Below, piece after piece: positions 24,891 to 32,836 of a stretch of 64,000 nt of DNA (position 1 is the stretch's first letter; every line of letters begins with the position of its first letter). Below the pieces are notes generated by a model. That model was not told the DNA's origin and made no database searches. It was given only the letters and a program-made list of their open reading frames with translations. Both the position numbers and the translations under genes were made by a program. Source of the DNA: Sympetrum striolatum (Eukaryota; Arthropoda; Insecta; Odonata; Libellulidae); contig OX388351.1 in the NCBI GenBank assembly GCA_947579665.1, forward strand, positions 3,410,001-3,474,000, given 5' to 3'.

Positions 24891-25780
24891 TGTATGTGTG
24901 TCTGTATGTGTGTGTGTGTTTGTGGGCGCTCTAACGTGAAAACTGTTTGTCGTATCAATACCAAACTTTGTATATAGTACTGTTGTGTGTGCTGTCAGAG
25001 TTGATTATTTTTTGGAGTAAATCGGTTCACCGGAAGTCGAGCTTCATTCATTAAAGCTCATTTCCGGTTTTCAAAATATCTCCATAAATATGATATATAC
25101 TTGTGTTGTATTACTTATAAAAGATTAAGATAATAAAATTTACTATTACTTTTGTATTTAACATATTTTTATATCACCGGTTGATTAGGAGTTATTCGTG
25201 AAATACCGATAAACCGGAAGTAGCTGTTATGTACTTTGTGGGCGCTCTTACTTAAAAACAATTCATTATATCAACACCAAATTTCAAATATAGTACTTTG
25301 GTTAGTTGTTTTAGAGTTGATTAGTTTTTGGAGTAAATCGGTTAGCCAGAAGTTGAGCTTCATTCTTCAAAGCTCATTTCCGGTTTCCAAAATATCTCCA
25401 TAAATATGATATTTAGGTATATACTATTATTTGTAAAAGTTTTAGAAAATTCAATTTACTATAACTTTTGATTGAAACATATTTTTGTATCACTGATTGG
25501 TTAGGAGTTATTCATGAAATACTGATAAACCGTAAGTTGCTGATAATGTACTTTGTGGGCGCTCTGGGCTCTATGGGCAAAAGGCCAATTTCATCGTTTA
25601 TCATCGATCATGTCCCGTAAAACATTATTTATCATGTTTTTGGCGTCAAAGATAATATATAATATTAATCACTCGTATTCCAAGTTTAGACGGAATAAAG
25701 AATTCAAAATTACTGCGGTAGATAAATATTTATATCTTATATATATGGAGAAAGTCATGTGCTGGCCACATCAGATTTTT
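24697..25780. mobile_element. 1.08-kb repeat, intact copy A
   Basis: Begins ACTTTCTCCATATA at 24697, and TATATGGAGAAAGT, its exact inverted complement, ends at 25755. A 25-bp tail (CATGTGCTGGCC, then ACATCAGATTTTT) follows both copies in the window. The first 31 bp form an imperfect palindrome (ACTTTCTC against GAGAAAGT). Next come a (GT)n run (about 24820-24921) and two full plus one partial 316-317-bp internal direct repeats, each starting GTGGGCGCTC (24922, 25238, 25555). There is no transposase. The structure fits a non-autonomous inverted-repeat element, but no clear target duplication is visible. Confidence 0.75.
24820..24921. repeat. (GT)n microsatellite inside repeat copy A
   Basis: About 100 bp of TG/GT dinucleotides with a few TATG interruptions. 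The matching run in copy B is at 31938-32010. Confidence 0.95.
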
Positions 25781-25810
25781 ACTTTCTCCATATACGAAGT
25801 ATAGAGAAAG

Positions 25811-26206
25811 TGTAAGGAAATGGGCTCCCGTTCCTCCACGGCAGCATGAGGATGTGTGTGTGCTTCTTTCCATCCGTGCGAATAGCGTACCTTGCATGAG
25901 TGGTCCCACGCTTTCGCACCTACGGTAGACACATTCCTCGCACGTGGAAGTATAGCTCCCTTTCTCTGGAGGACAGGGAGGGTGTACTCTACACCGTGAG
26001 AATCGCCGATCTTGCGGCGATTCTTGACTCCGCGGTGGGAAGAGCGGAGAGTGAAGGGAGTCAGTCGTCAAGGGGAGTGTGGGTCGGGAGTACGGTGATG
26101 CGAGAGCACGGGGGATGTTCAGAAACGGATTAAGTTGGAACATTTGATGTTTTTCCGCGTTCCCTGTCCTCACCTCGGCGGACCCCCAGCTTTGGGAGTG
26201 CTAACA
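25811..26206 (+). repeat. 5' LTR
   Basis: 396 bp, starting TGTAAGGAAATG and ending GGGAGTGCTAACA, so TG...CA termini. Preceded by AAAG. It should hold the promoter, but no strong TATA box is evident. An antisense open frame of about 120 codons spans most of it and is present in both LTRs only because they are identical. Confidence 0.95.
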
Positions 26207-26209
26207 CTT

Positions 26210-26227
26210 TGGTGTCAGAAGTGGGAT
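26210..26227 (+). other. Primer-binding site (tRNA-Leu type)
   Basis: TGGTGTCAGAAGTGGGAT lies 3 nt after the LTR. Its complement would be a tRNA 3' end of the form ATCCCACTTCTGACA plus CCA, the end known for tRNA-Leu(CAA) in animals. The tRNA assignment is from memory of that family. Confidence 0.8.
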
Positions 26228-26297
26228 TTGTGCTGAAAATCCCAGCAGCCCGAGGGTGGATATATCGTCGGAAGAGCCAGAAGTCGAAGTGAGGGAG

Positions 26298-27233
26298 ATG
26301 GCGGGACGAGTGAGTGTATCGGGTCGAGAAATGGAGCTCCAGCAGGTGGTCAATGAGTTGTACGAGCAATTGAGGGAATTAAGAGCGAGTCAGGCCACAA
26401 GAACGGAGACTTCTCACGCCGGGGACGTATCACTTGGGGGAAGGAATTATTTGCCTCTCACTTCGACGATCAGCTTTTCGGGTGCGGCTGAGGAAGATGT
26501 GGAAGCATTCCTCGATAAGATTGAGGCAATAGGACAGTTGAGCGGTTGGGGAGAACATGAGAAGGTGGCGGTGACGCGGCTGCGATTAAACGGAGAGGCA
26601 GAGGCGTTTGTCCGCAGTAAAGAGGAATGCAGGGGGGCTAGTTATGAGGAGCTTAAGAAGCAGCTTTTAGATAGGTTTGGTCCCACAAGGAGCAGCCGGT
26701 TCAACCGCGAGCTTTTGTCGACGGTTCGAATCAACCGCGGCGAAGAAATAAGAGAGTTCGCCGGTAGAATTAGGAAGATTAACGCGCGCACCTACACGAC
26801 GGAGGGGCCTGCCGAATTTGTGCGTGCAGTCAGATATGAGGCCGATCAGAGGGCATTGGACGCGTTCCTGAATGGCTTGAGTGGAGAGGTTGGACGTCAA
26901 TGCCGCTTGTCGATGCCAGCGACGTTCGAGGCGGCTGTGGAGGCCGCTGTAAGAATCCAGGAGGTGGAGAGGCGCCCCATCATGCAGTACCAAGATAGGA
27001 GCGTATTCTCGGCTCCAATAGACCGGTGCTACTCGTGCAACCAGCCGGGACACTTTGCACGCGAATGTAATAAACGGAAAAGGGGGCGCTGTTTCAATTG
27101 CGGAAGGACGGGTCATTTCGCTCGGGATTGCGGAGGCACGGCACGAGCTCAAGAGCATCAGACGTCCCAAGGGCGGAAAGAAGCTTTAAACGGAAGAGGG
27201 GCCACGTTCGCCGCCGGCGGGATCCCCCAGTAG
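26298..27233 (+). CDS. gag: Gag polyprotein (capsid/nucleocapsid)
   Basis: About 311 residues from the first in-frame ATG at 26298. The frame is open back to a GTG at 26256, but a eukaryotic start is more likely the ATG. The N-terminal coiled stretch is followed by a Retrotrans_gag-type capsid region (about residues 50-180, including SFSGAAEEDVEAFLDKIE and FGPTRSSRFNREL). Two CCHC zinc knuckles follow, CYSCNQPGHFAREC (residues 244-257) and CFNCGRTGHFARDC (265-278), which would bind the RNA genome. The ORF ends at 27233, overlapping pol by about 49 nt after the slippery heptamer at 27185-27191. It would assemble particles in the cytoplasm. I see no damage. Confidence 0.93.
   Translation: MAGRVSVSGREMELQQVVNELYEQLRELRASQATRTETSHAGDVSLGGRNYLPLTSTISFSGAAEEDVEAFLDKIEAIGQLSGWGEHEKVAVTRLRLNGEAEAFVRSKEECRGASYEELKKQLLDRFGPTRSSRFNRELLSTVRINRGEEIREFAGRIRKINARTYTTEGPAEFVRAVRYEADQRALDAFLNGLSGEVGRQCRLSMPATFEAAVEAAVRIQEVERRPIMQYQDRSVFSAPIDRCYSCNQPGHFARECNKRKRGRCFNCGRTGHFARDCGGTARAQEHQTSQGRKEALNGRGATFAAGGIPQ
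27185..27191 (+). promoter_or_regulatory. -1 ribosomal frameshift slippery site, gag to pol
   Basis: T TTA AAC is in exactly the gag reading frame (gag codons GCT TTA AAC). A -1 slip gives TTT AAA and enters the pol frame, which is open there and stays open to 31087. The next 45 nt are GC-rich, including CGCCGCCGGCG, and could fold as the stimulatory structure. The gag stop is at 27231-27233. Confidence 0.85.
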
Positions 27234-30200
27234 ACGTGCTTCTACCTCGCGTTGATCAGGGTGCTGGTGGCCAGGACCTTGTGGTGCGGGTGGAGTGTGG
27301 CGGTAAGGAGCGGCAGCTGCTCATTGACACCGGGGCGCAGGTGTCGTTATTAACAAAGCAGTGTAGTGGGAACTTAAAGCCGCAGAGGAGCTCCTACAGA
27401 ATCAGAGGTATTACGGGAAAATACATCTGGAACTATGGGGAGGTTCGAACCGATATCCGAATCGGAAGGTCTGTTTGCTCCTTTAAAGCGCAAGTAGTGG
27501 AATCGTTGGGAAAATATTCCGGGATTGTGGGGTTAGATTTTCTCCGAGAGCACGGCGCCGTAATCGATTTAAGGAGGGCGGAGTTGCGGCTCGGAGAGAA
27601 TGTGGTGCCTCTTGGTGAGGAAGAATATCGGCGATGGGCGCCGGGATCGACGGCAGCGGCCCCTACCAGTAACGACGGTGAGGCGAGGGAGGAGAAAAGC
27701 TGCCGAGAGGCGGCAAGGGGTCGTCGTCCGCTCGTGGATATACCGGTGAGGCTGGCGGTGGCGGAAGTGATACCATCCCGGAGCACGAAGTTGTTTCGCT
27801 TGGAACTTCCCGTGGATCAATGGAAGGAAGGGCAGACATACATTCTGGAGTCGGGTTTTGAGAACGATAACTGTTGGGTGGCTAGGAGCGTGGGCAAAAT
27901 CGGGAAAGACGGAACGGTTATGGCGCAGGTGAGCAATTTCGGTTTTGAGGAAACAACCTTAGGGAAAGGTGTAGTAATCGCGTTAGTTAGTGAAGTGGTC
28001 GACGGAGGAAGCGAGGGCGGAAATGCCGTATTGCGCGATAGATGTGAGAAGGGAGTGCGGTGGATTAGATCGATAAATACCGAAAACAATGCAAGGGACT
28101 TGGGCACAAAATTAAAACACTTGCCCCCAGAAGATAAGAACGTGCTATTGCCTGTGTTGGAGGAATACCAAGAACTGTTTCTGGAATTGGATAGTCCACC
28201 CGCAACCCATTTAATCGCGCATGATATCCCCACGGGAGACGCGCGCCCTATTTATAGGAAGCCCTACCGTACGCCATTCCATCAAAAACCGCTGATAGAG
28301 CAACTCGTACGAGAACAGCTGGACGCGGGGATTATTGTACCTAGCGAAAGCCCTTGGGCTTCCCCTGTTGTGATTGTTCCGAAAAAAACAGCCGATGGGA
28401 CGCCGAAATATCGGTTCTGCGTTGATTTTCGGTCACTCAACGCAGTTACTAAGCCGGACGTCTACCCCATTCCGAACATCGTGGAAACACTTGATTATTT
28501 AGGGGGATGTAAGTACTTCACTACGCTAGACTTAACGAGTGGGTACCACCAGATTCCAATGGGGCGCGAATCGCAAGAAAAGACCGCATTCATAGTTGAT
28601 AGTGGCCATTATGAATACGTCAGGATGCCATTTGGGCTCAGAAACGCGCCGGCGACATTCCAGCGGATGATGGACGGGGTACTCCGTGGGCTGAAACCGA
28701 CGCAGTGCCTTGTGTATCTCGGTGACGTTATCATTTTTAGCAACAGCATAAAAGAACACGCTAAAAGGTTACGCCTTGTTTTAGAGAAACTTAGGAGTGC
28801 CAGACTTTCACTGAAGTTAGAGAAGTGCCACTTCGCGCAAGAGGAAGTGAAGTATTTAGGTCACATAATAAGTGGAAAGGGGATATGTCCGGACCCAGAG
28901 AAAATATCCGCTGTAAGGGATTATCCAACGCCAAAATCCACGAAGGAAGTGCGGTCGTTCCTAGGGTTGGCGAATTATTATCGTCGATTCATAGAGAACT
29001 ACGCGGTCATCGCACGCCCTCTTACAAGATTGCTAAAGAAGGGCGTGGCATTTGTTTGGACTCCGGAATGCGACGAGACGCTAGAGACTTTAAAGGGCGC
29101 GCTAGTAAACAGCCCCGTACTCGTCTATCCCGACTTCTCGCTGCCTTTCGTAATCTCTACTGACGCTAGCAATTTCGCGGTCGGGGCGGTGTTGTCCCAG
29201 GTCGTGAACGGACACGAGCATCCCGTGGCTTACGCTTCCAGACAGCTGAAGGCGGCAGAACTGAATTATTCCACTACGGAGAAAGAGTTACTCGCTGTAG
29301 TTTTTGGAATCAATCAGTATCGTTGTTATGTGACGGGACGCAGATTTAAGGTATATACCGATCATTCAGCAATAAAGTGGCTATTTGAGCTTAAGGATCC
29401 AAGTAGCCGTTTAATGAGGTGGTCCCTTAGATTAGCTGAGTATGATTTCGAGGCGGTACATAAGCCCGGGAAATGTCATGCAAATGCAGATGCGCTCAGT
29501 CGAAAGGTGAGAGGAGTCACGGTGGAGGGGAGTGTCAATTTCGGGAAGGCACAGGAGCGGGATGAAGAGTGTAAGGAATGGAGAAGAAATAAGGACTTCT
29601 TAATGATTGATGGTGTAGTGCATCGTAGAACAAAGGATGGGAACCGAATAGCGGTCCCCGTTTCACTTAGAGAACAGATATTGTTGCAATGTCATGACCA
29701 TGCGTTATCGGGACATTTGGGAGTGAACGCCACGAGGGCTAGACTTTTGTCCCAATATTGGTGGCCGGGAATTAGGAGGCAAGGGGAAGAATACGCAAGA
29801 AATTGTGTCTCTTGCAAACTAAGGAGTCCTTATGGAAGGAGCCGTGCGCCCCTACAGCCACTTCCTGCTACGAACAGGCCGTTCGATTTTGTGGCTTTAG
29901 ACGTTGTAGGGCCCCTTCCGAAAACGAGCCGAGGAAATAGATTCATTTTGACGATTATGGATCATTTTTCACGGTACATCGTGATGGTGGCCTTGCCGGA
30001 CCAAACGGCGGAGTCAGTGTCGGGGGCTTTGGTGAAAGAATGGATTTTACGGTTCGGCGTCCCTCAAAAAGTTCTGACAGACCAAGGAACTAACTTTATG
30101 TCAGAGTTGTTTAAGGGAGTTTGTAAGTTGCTGCAGGTGAAACAGTTGAGAACCTCCTCATACCACCCGGAAACGAACGGCCGAGTGGAAAGGGTACACC

Positions 30201-31087
30201 GGACAATTGCACAGATGCTCAGTCATTATGTCAATAGTAAACATAATGACTGGGACGAGTGGTTAAACTATGCGGTGACTGCATACAATACAAGTGTGCA
30301 TCGAAGCACGAAGTATTCACCGCACGAGTTGGTTTTCGGATTCACAATGACGACGCCGTTCGAATGTGTTTCGCGTGAGGTTGAAGACTTCGATGACGGC
30401 GCTGTGGCGAATTTGCGTTCCCGATTACAGAAGATGTGGGGCAAGTGCCGCAAAAACAATATGAGGGCACAAAAACAGCAGATAAAGGGATCGAAAGTTA
30501 AGGGTAGTGACAGGAAATATCGGGTAGGCGATTATGTCTACCTAAGTGACCCTTGTCTGAAGGTGGGGCAGATAAAGAAATTTCACAAACCTTGGAAGGG
30601 CCCCTATCCTATAAAGTCTGTTTTCCCTCCCTGCAATGTGCTATTGGGGCTCCCTTTCCGCGACTTGTTAGTGCACGTAAATCGTGTTAAACCTTATCTA
30701 GGCCCAATTCCTCCACCTAAGACAGGTTGCAGCGGAGAAAGGCGTCCAGGGCGGCCACGGAAGGCGGAGAGGCCATTGACACCCCCGGAAACTCAGCTCT
30801 CATTGTCCACATGGGATTTTGATGAGATAAGCGGGACCCCCAACGGCGGAGACGGCGCGGCGCCTTCCTGCGTGCCGGACAAGGACGAGGACAACGAAGG
30901 GGCGATAGAGATAACACCACCAGCTGAGGAGATAGTGGAGGACACTCGACCTTCCGCCTGCCCCCTTCCACAGCGCTCGCCTTACGAGACGAGGTCCAGA
31001 CGACCCTTCCCTCCCTCTGTGACGCAACGATACAATCTACGGTCACGTGGGCCATTACCGCCACTTTCGGAGGAAGTGGAACTATAG
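27188..31087 (+). CDS. pol: Pol polyprotein: protease, reverse transcriptase (catalytic Asp replaced), RNase H, integrase
   Basis: About 1,300 residues in the -1 frame, expressed as Gag-Pol. Residue numbers count from 27098, where this frame opens. Protease: LIDTGAQVSLL (75-85). RT: LDLTSGYHQI with Asp478, MPFGLRNAPATFQ (510-522) and the catalytic box YLGD at 540-543, where nearly all relatives have YxDD. The codon at 28721-28723 is GGT (Gly). RNase H: DAS (Asp689), TEKE (Glu728), TDH (Asp755) and Asp798 are kept. Integrase: HHCC zinc region (about 866-906), Asp935, Asp995 and Glu1031 (D-35-E), and a GPY motif at 1168. The tail has an AT-hook-like GRPRK (1218-1222) and two Y-x-x-RSR repeats. 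There is no other stop or frameshift. One substitution is the only visible defect. Confidence 0.95.
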   Translation, partial: KRKRGHVRRRRDPPVDVLLPRVDQGAGGQDLVVRVECGGKERQLLIDTGAQVSLLTKQCSGNLKPQRSSYRIRGITGKYIWNYGEVRTDIRIGRSVCSFKAQVVESLGKYSGIVGLDFLREHGAVIDLRRAELRLGENVVPLGEEEYRRWAPGSTAAAPTSNDGEAREEKSCREAARGRRPLVDIPVRLAVAEVIPSRSTKLFRLELPVDQWKEGQTYILESGFENDNCWVARSVGKIGKDGTVMAQVSNFGFEETTLGKGVVIALVSEVVDGGSEGGNAVLRDRCEKGVRWIRSINTENNARDLGTKLKHLPPEDKNVLLPVLEEYQELFLELDSPPATHLIAHDIPTGDARPIYRKPYRTPFHQKPLIEQLVREQLDAGIIVPSESPWASPVVIVPKKTADGTPKYRFCVDFRSLNAVTKPDVYPIPNIVETLDYLGGCKYFTTLDLTSGYHQIPMGRESQEKTAFIVDSGHYEYVRMPFGLRNAPATFQRMMDGVLRGLKPTQCLVYLGDVIIFSNSIKEHAKRLRLVLEKLRSARLSLKLEKCHFAQEEVKYLGHIISGKGICPDPEKISAVRDYPTPKSTKEVRSFLGLANYYRRFIENYAVIARPLTRLLKKGVAFVWTPECDETLETLKGALVNSPVLVYPDFSLPFVISTDASNFAVGAVLSQVVNGHEHPVAYASRQLKAAELNYSTTEKELLAVVFGINQYRCYVTGRRFKVYTDHSAIKWLFELKDPSSRLMRWSLRLAEYDFEAVHKPGKCHANADALSRKVRGVTVEGSVNFGKAQERDEECKEWRRNKDFLMIDGVVHRRTKDGNRIAVPVSLREQILLQCHDHALSGHLGVNATRARLLSQYWWPGIRRQGEEYARNCVSCKLRSPYGRSRAPLQPLPATNRPFDFVALDVVGPLPKTSRGNRFILTIMDHFSRYIVMVALPDQTAESVSGALVKEWILRFGVPQKVLTDQGTNFMSELFKGVCKLLQVKQLRTSSYHPETNGRVERVHRTIAQMLSHYVNSKHNDWDEWLNYAVTAYNTSVHRSTKYSPHELVFGFTMTTPFECVSREVEDFDDGAVANLRSRLQKMWGKCRKNNMRAQKQQIKGSKVKGSDRKYRVGDYVYLSDPCLKVGQIKKFHKPWKGPYPIKSVFPPCNVLLGLPFRDLLVHVNRVKPYLGPIPPPKTGCSGERRPGRPRKAERPLTPPETQLSLSTWDFDEISGTPNGGDGAAPSCVPDKDEDNEGAIEITPPAEEIVEDTRPSACPLPQRSPYETRSRRPFPPSVTQRYNLRSRGPLPPLSEEVEL

Positions 31088-31090
31088 AAC

Positions 31091-31321
31091 ATGGGGTTCG
31101 TTGTGGTTTTGTTTTTAGGAGTTATGTGTACGGTGATGGGGCAGAGTATAAGGAAGTCGGAGGGGCAAAGGCACATGTTTGGTGTAGTGTCGAGTCATAC
31201 GAGCGGGATGCTTTCACGGGAGTGTTGTGGACGCAATAAAATGTGCGCGTCCCAGTGGAGGACTATGGACACGAGGACGATGGAGGACCATAACTGTTTC
31301 TTTTGTGTTTTTTTAATATGA
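31091..31321 (+). CDS. Short ORF after pol with signal-peptide-like N-terminus (possible env remnant)
   Basis: ATG at 31091 lies 3 nt after the pol stop and gives 76 residues starting MGFVVVLFLGVMCTVMGQS, a hydrophobic stretch that looks like a secretory signal. A cysteine-containing tail without a recognisable domain follows (RECCGRNKMC). In Metaviridae a third ORF here can be an envelope-like gene, and this could be its degraded 5' end. It is far too short to be functional and could equally be chance. Confidence 0.35.
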   Translation: MGFVVVLFLGVMCTVMGQSIRKSEGQRHMFGVVSSHTSGMLSRECCGRNKMCASQWRTMDTRTMEDHNCFFCVFLI

Positions 31322-31402
31322 TTGTAGAATTACTTGTTGATATTTTTTTTTGGGGGGGGGTTATTAGGTATTAGTTAGGTGTTAGGGTTTTAGATAGATA
31401 TT

Positions 31403-31427
31403 CTGAGTTGCATATATCGCAACTCAG
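31403..31427 (+). other. Perfect hairpin just upstream of the 3' LTR
   Basis: CTGAGTTGC (31403-31411) pairs with GCAACTCAG (31419-31427), a 9-bp perfect stem with a 7-nt AT loop. It sits 16 nt before the LTR, next to the short purine stretch AGGGAG that may serve as polypurine tract. Confidence 0.7.
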
Positions 31428-31434
31428 ATTCGTT

Positions 31435-31443
31435 AGGGAGTAA
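31435..31443 (+). other. Candidate polypurine tract
   Basis: AGGGAG followed by TAA precedes the 3' LTR start at 31444. It is short for a PPT. A longer T/G run lies 90 bp upstream. Called by position only. Confidence 0.45.
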
Positions 31444-31839
31444 TGTAAGGAAATGGGCTCCCGTTCCTCCACGGCAGCATGAGGATGTGTGTGTGCTTCT
31501 TTCCATCCGTGCGAATAGCGTACCTTGCATGAGTGGTCCCACGCTTTCGCACCTACGGTAGACACATTCCTCGCACGTGGAAGTATAGCTCCCTTTCTCT
31601 GGAGGACAGGGAGGGTGTACTCTACACCGTGAGAATCGCCGATCTTGCGGCGATTCTTGACTCCGCGGTGGGAAGAGCGGAGAGTGAAGGGAGTCAGTCG
31701 TCAAGGGGAGTGTGGGTCGGGAGTACGGTGATGCGAGAGCACGGGGGATGTTCAGAAACGGATTAAGTTGGAACATTTGATGTTTTTCCGCGTTCCCTGT
31801 CCTCACCTCGGCGGACCCCCAGCTTTGGGAGTGCTAACA
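31444..31839 (+). repeat. 3' LTR
   Basis: 396 bp, matching the 5' LTR at every base I compared. It is followed by AAAG (31840-31843), the second target duplication, and then the interrupted host repeat. Confidence 0.95.
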
Positions 31840-31937
31840 AAAGTATTGTTTTCATGAAAAAAATCGACTTCGAGATTTCAACGGAAATACATGTTTTGGG
31901 GTCCCTAGAACACGTTTTGACCATTTTCGGAATGATG

Positions 31938-32010
31938 TCTGTGTGTCTGTGTGTGTGTGTGTGTGAGTGTGTGTTAGTGTGTGTGTGTGGGTATATGTGT
32001 GTGTGTGATA
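31938..32010. repeat. (GT)n microsatellite inside repeat copy B
   Basis: Interrupted TG/GT run, the counterpart of 24820-24921 but shorter and carrying GAGTG, TTAGTG and GGTATA interruptions. Confidence 0.9.
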
Positions 32011-32836
32011 GTGGGCGCTCTAACGTGAAAACTATTTGTCGTATCAATACCAAACTTCATATATAGTACTTTGGTGTGTGCTGTCAGAGTTGATTAGTTT
32101 TTGGAGAAAATCGATCAACCGGAAGTCGAGCTTTATTCATTAAAGCTCATTTCCGGTTTTCAAAATATCTCCATAAATATGATATATAGGTATATTGTAT
32201 ACCTTATAAAAGTTTTAGATAATCTGATTTACTATAACTTTTTTATTTCACATATTTTTGTATCACCGGTTGATTAGGAGTTATTTGTGAAATACTGATA
32301 AACCGGAAGAAGATGATTATGTACTTTGTGGGCGCTCTAACATAAAAACTATTTGTCAGATCAACACCAAATTTCAAATATAGTATTTTTATTACATTCT
32401 TTAGAGTTGATTAGTTTTTGGAGTGAATCGACTAACCGGAAGTTGAGCTTCATTCTTCAAAACTCATTTCCGGTTTTCAAAATATCTCCATAAATATGAT
32501 ATTTAGGTATATACTATTATTTATAAATGTTTTAGAAAATGAAATTAACTATAACTTTTGTGTGAAACATATTTTTGTATCATTGATTTTTTAGGAGTTA
32601 TTCATGAAATACTGATAAACTTGAAGTTGCCGATTATGTACTTTGCGGGCGCTCTGGGCTCTATGGGCGAAAGGACAAATTCATCGTTTTTCATCGAGCA
32701 TGTAAAGATAATATGATATAAATTAATCACTCATCTTCCAAGTTTAGATGGAATATAGAGTTCGAAATTACTGTCGTAGATAAATATTTACATCTTATGT
32801 ATGGAGAAAGTCATGTGCTGGCCACATCAGATTTTT

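Larger units (their letters stand above)
25811..31839 (+). mobile_element. Full-length Ty3/Gypsy LTR retrotransposon
   Basis: A 6,029-bp element with two 396-bp LTRs (TGTAAGG to CTAACA) that I could not tell apart by eye, flanked by a 4-bp AAAG duplication (25807-25810 and 31840-31843). The order is LTR, tRNA-Leu-type primer site, gag, -1 frameshift site, pol (protease, RT, RNase H, integrase), a short ORF, a hairpin, a purine-rich stretch, LTR. RT before integrase places it in Metaviridae (Ty3/Gypsy). No envelope gene of normal length is present. Identical LTRs imply a very recent insertion. The RT active site carries a disabling-type substitution, so this copy is probably not autonomous. 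Confidence 0.95.
25781..32836. mobile_element. 1.08-kb repeat, copy B, interrupted by an LTR retrotransposon
   Basis: The second tandem copy starts ACTTTCTCC at 25781, directly after the tail of copy A. After 30 bp it is split by the LTR element (25811-31839) and resumes with AAAGTATTGTTTTC at 31840. It has its own (GT)n run, GTGGGCGCTC internal repeats at 32011, 32328 and, as GCGGGC, 32645, the terminal ATGGAGAAAGT (ends 32811), and the same CATGTGCTGGCC tail. Copy A supplies the uninterrupted empty site at about 24717-24735. Confidence 0.8.

Noticed and set aside
25730..26173. Antisense open frame of about 120-147 codons across each LTR
   Set aside because: Present twice only because the LTRs are identical, and it has no recognisable domain. 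GC-rich LTR sequence easily stays open.
26256..26297. GTG at 26256 as the gag start
   Set aside because: GTG is not a normal eukaryotic start. The first in-frame ATG at 26298 keeps all recognisable Gag features.
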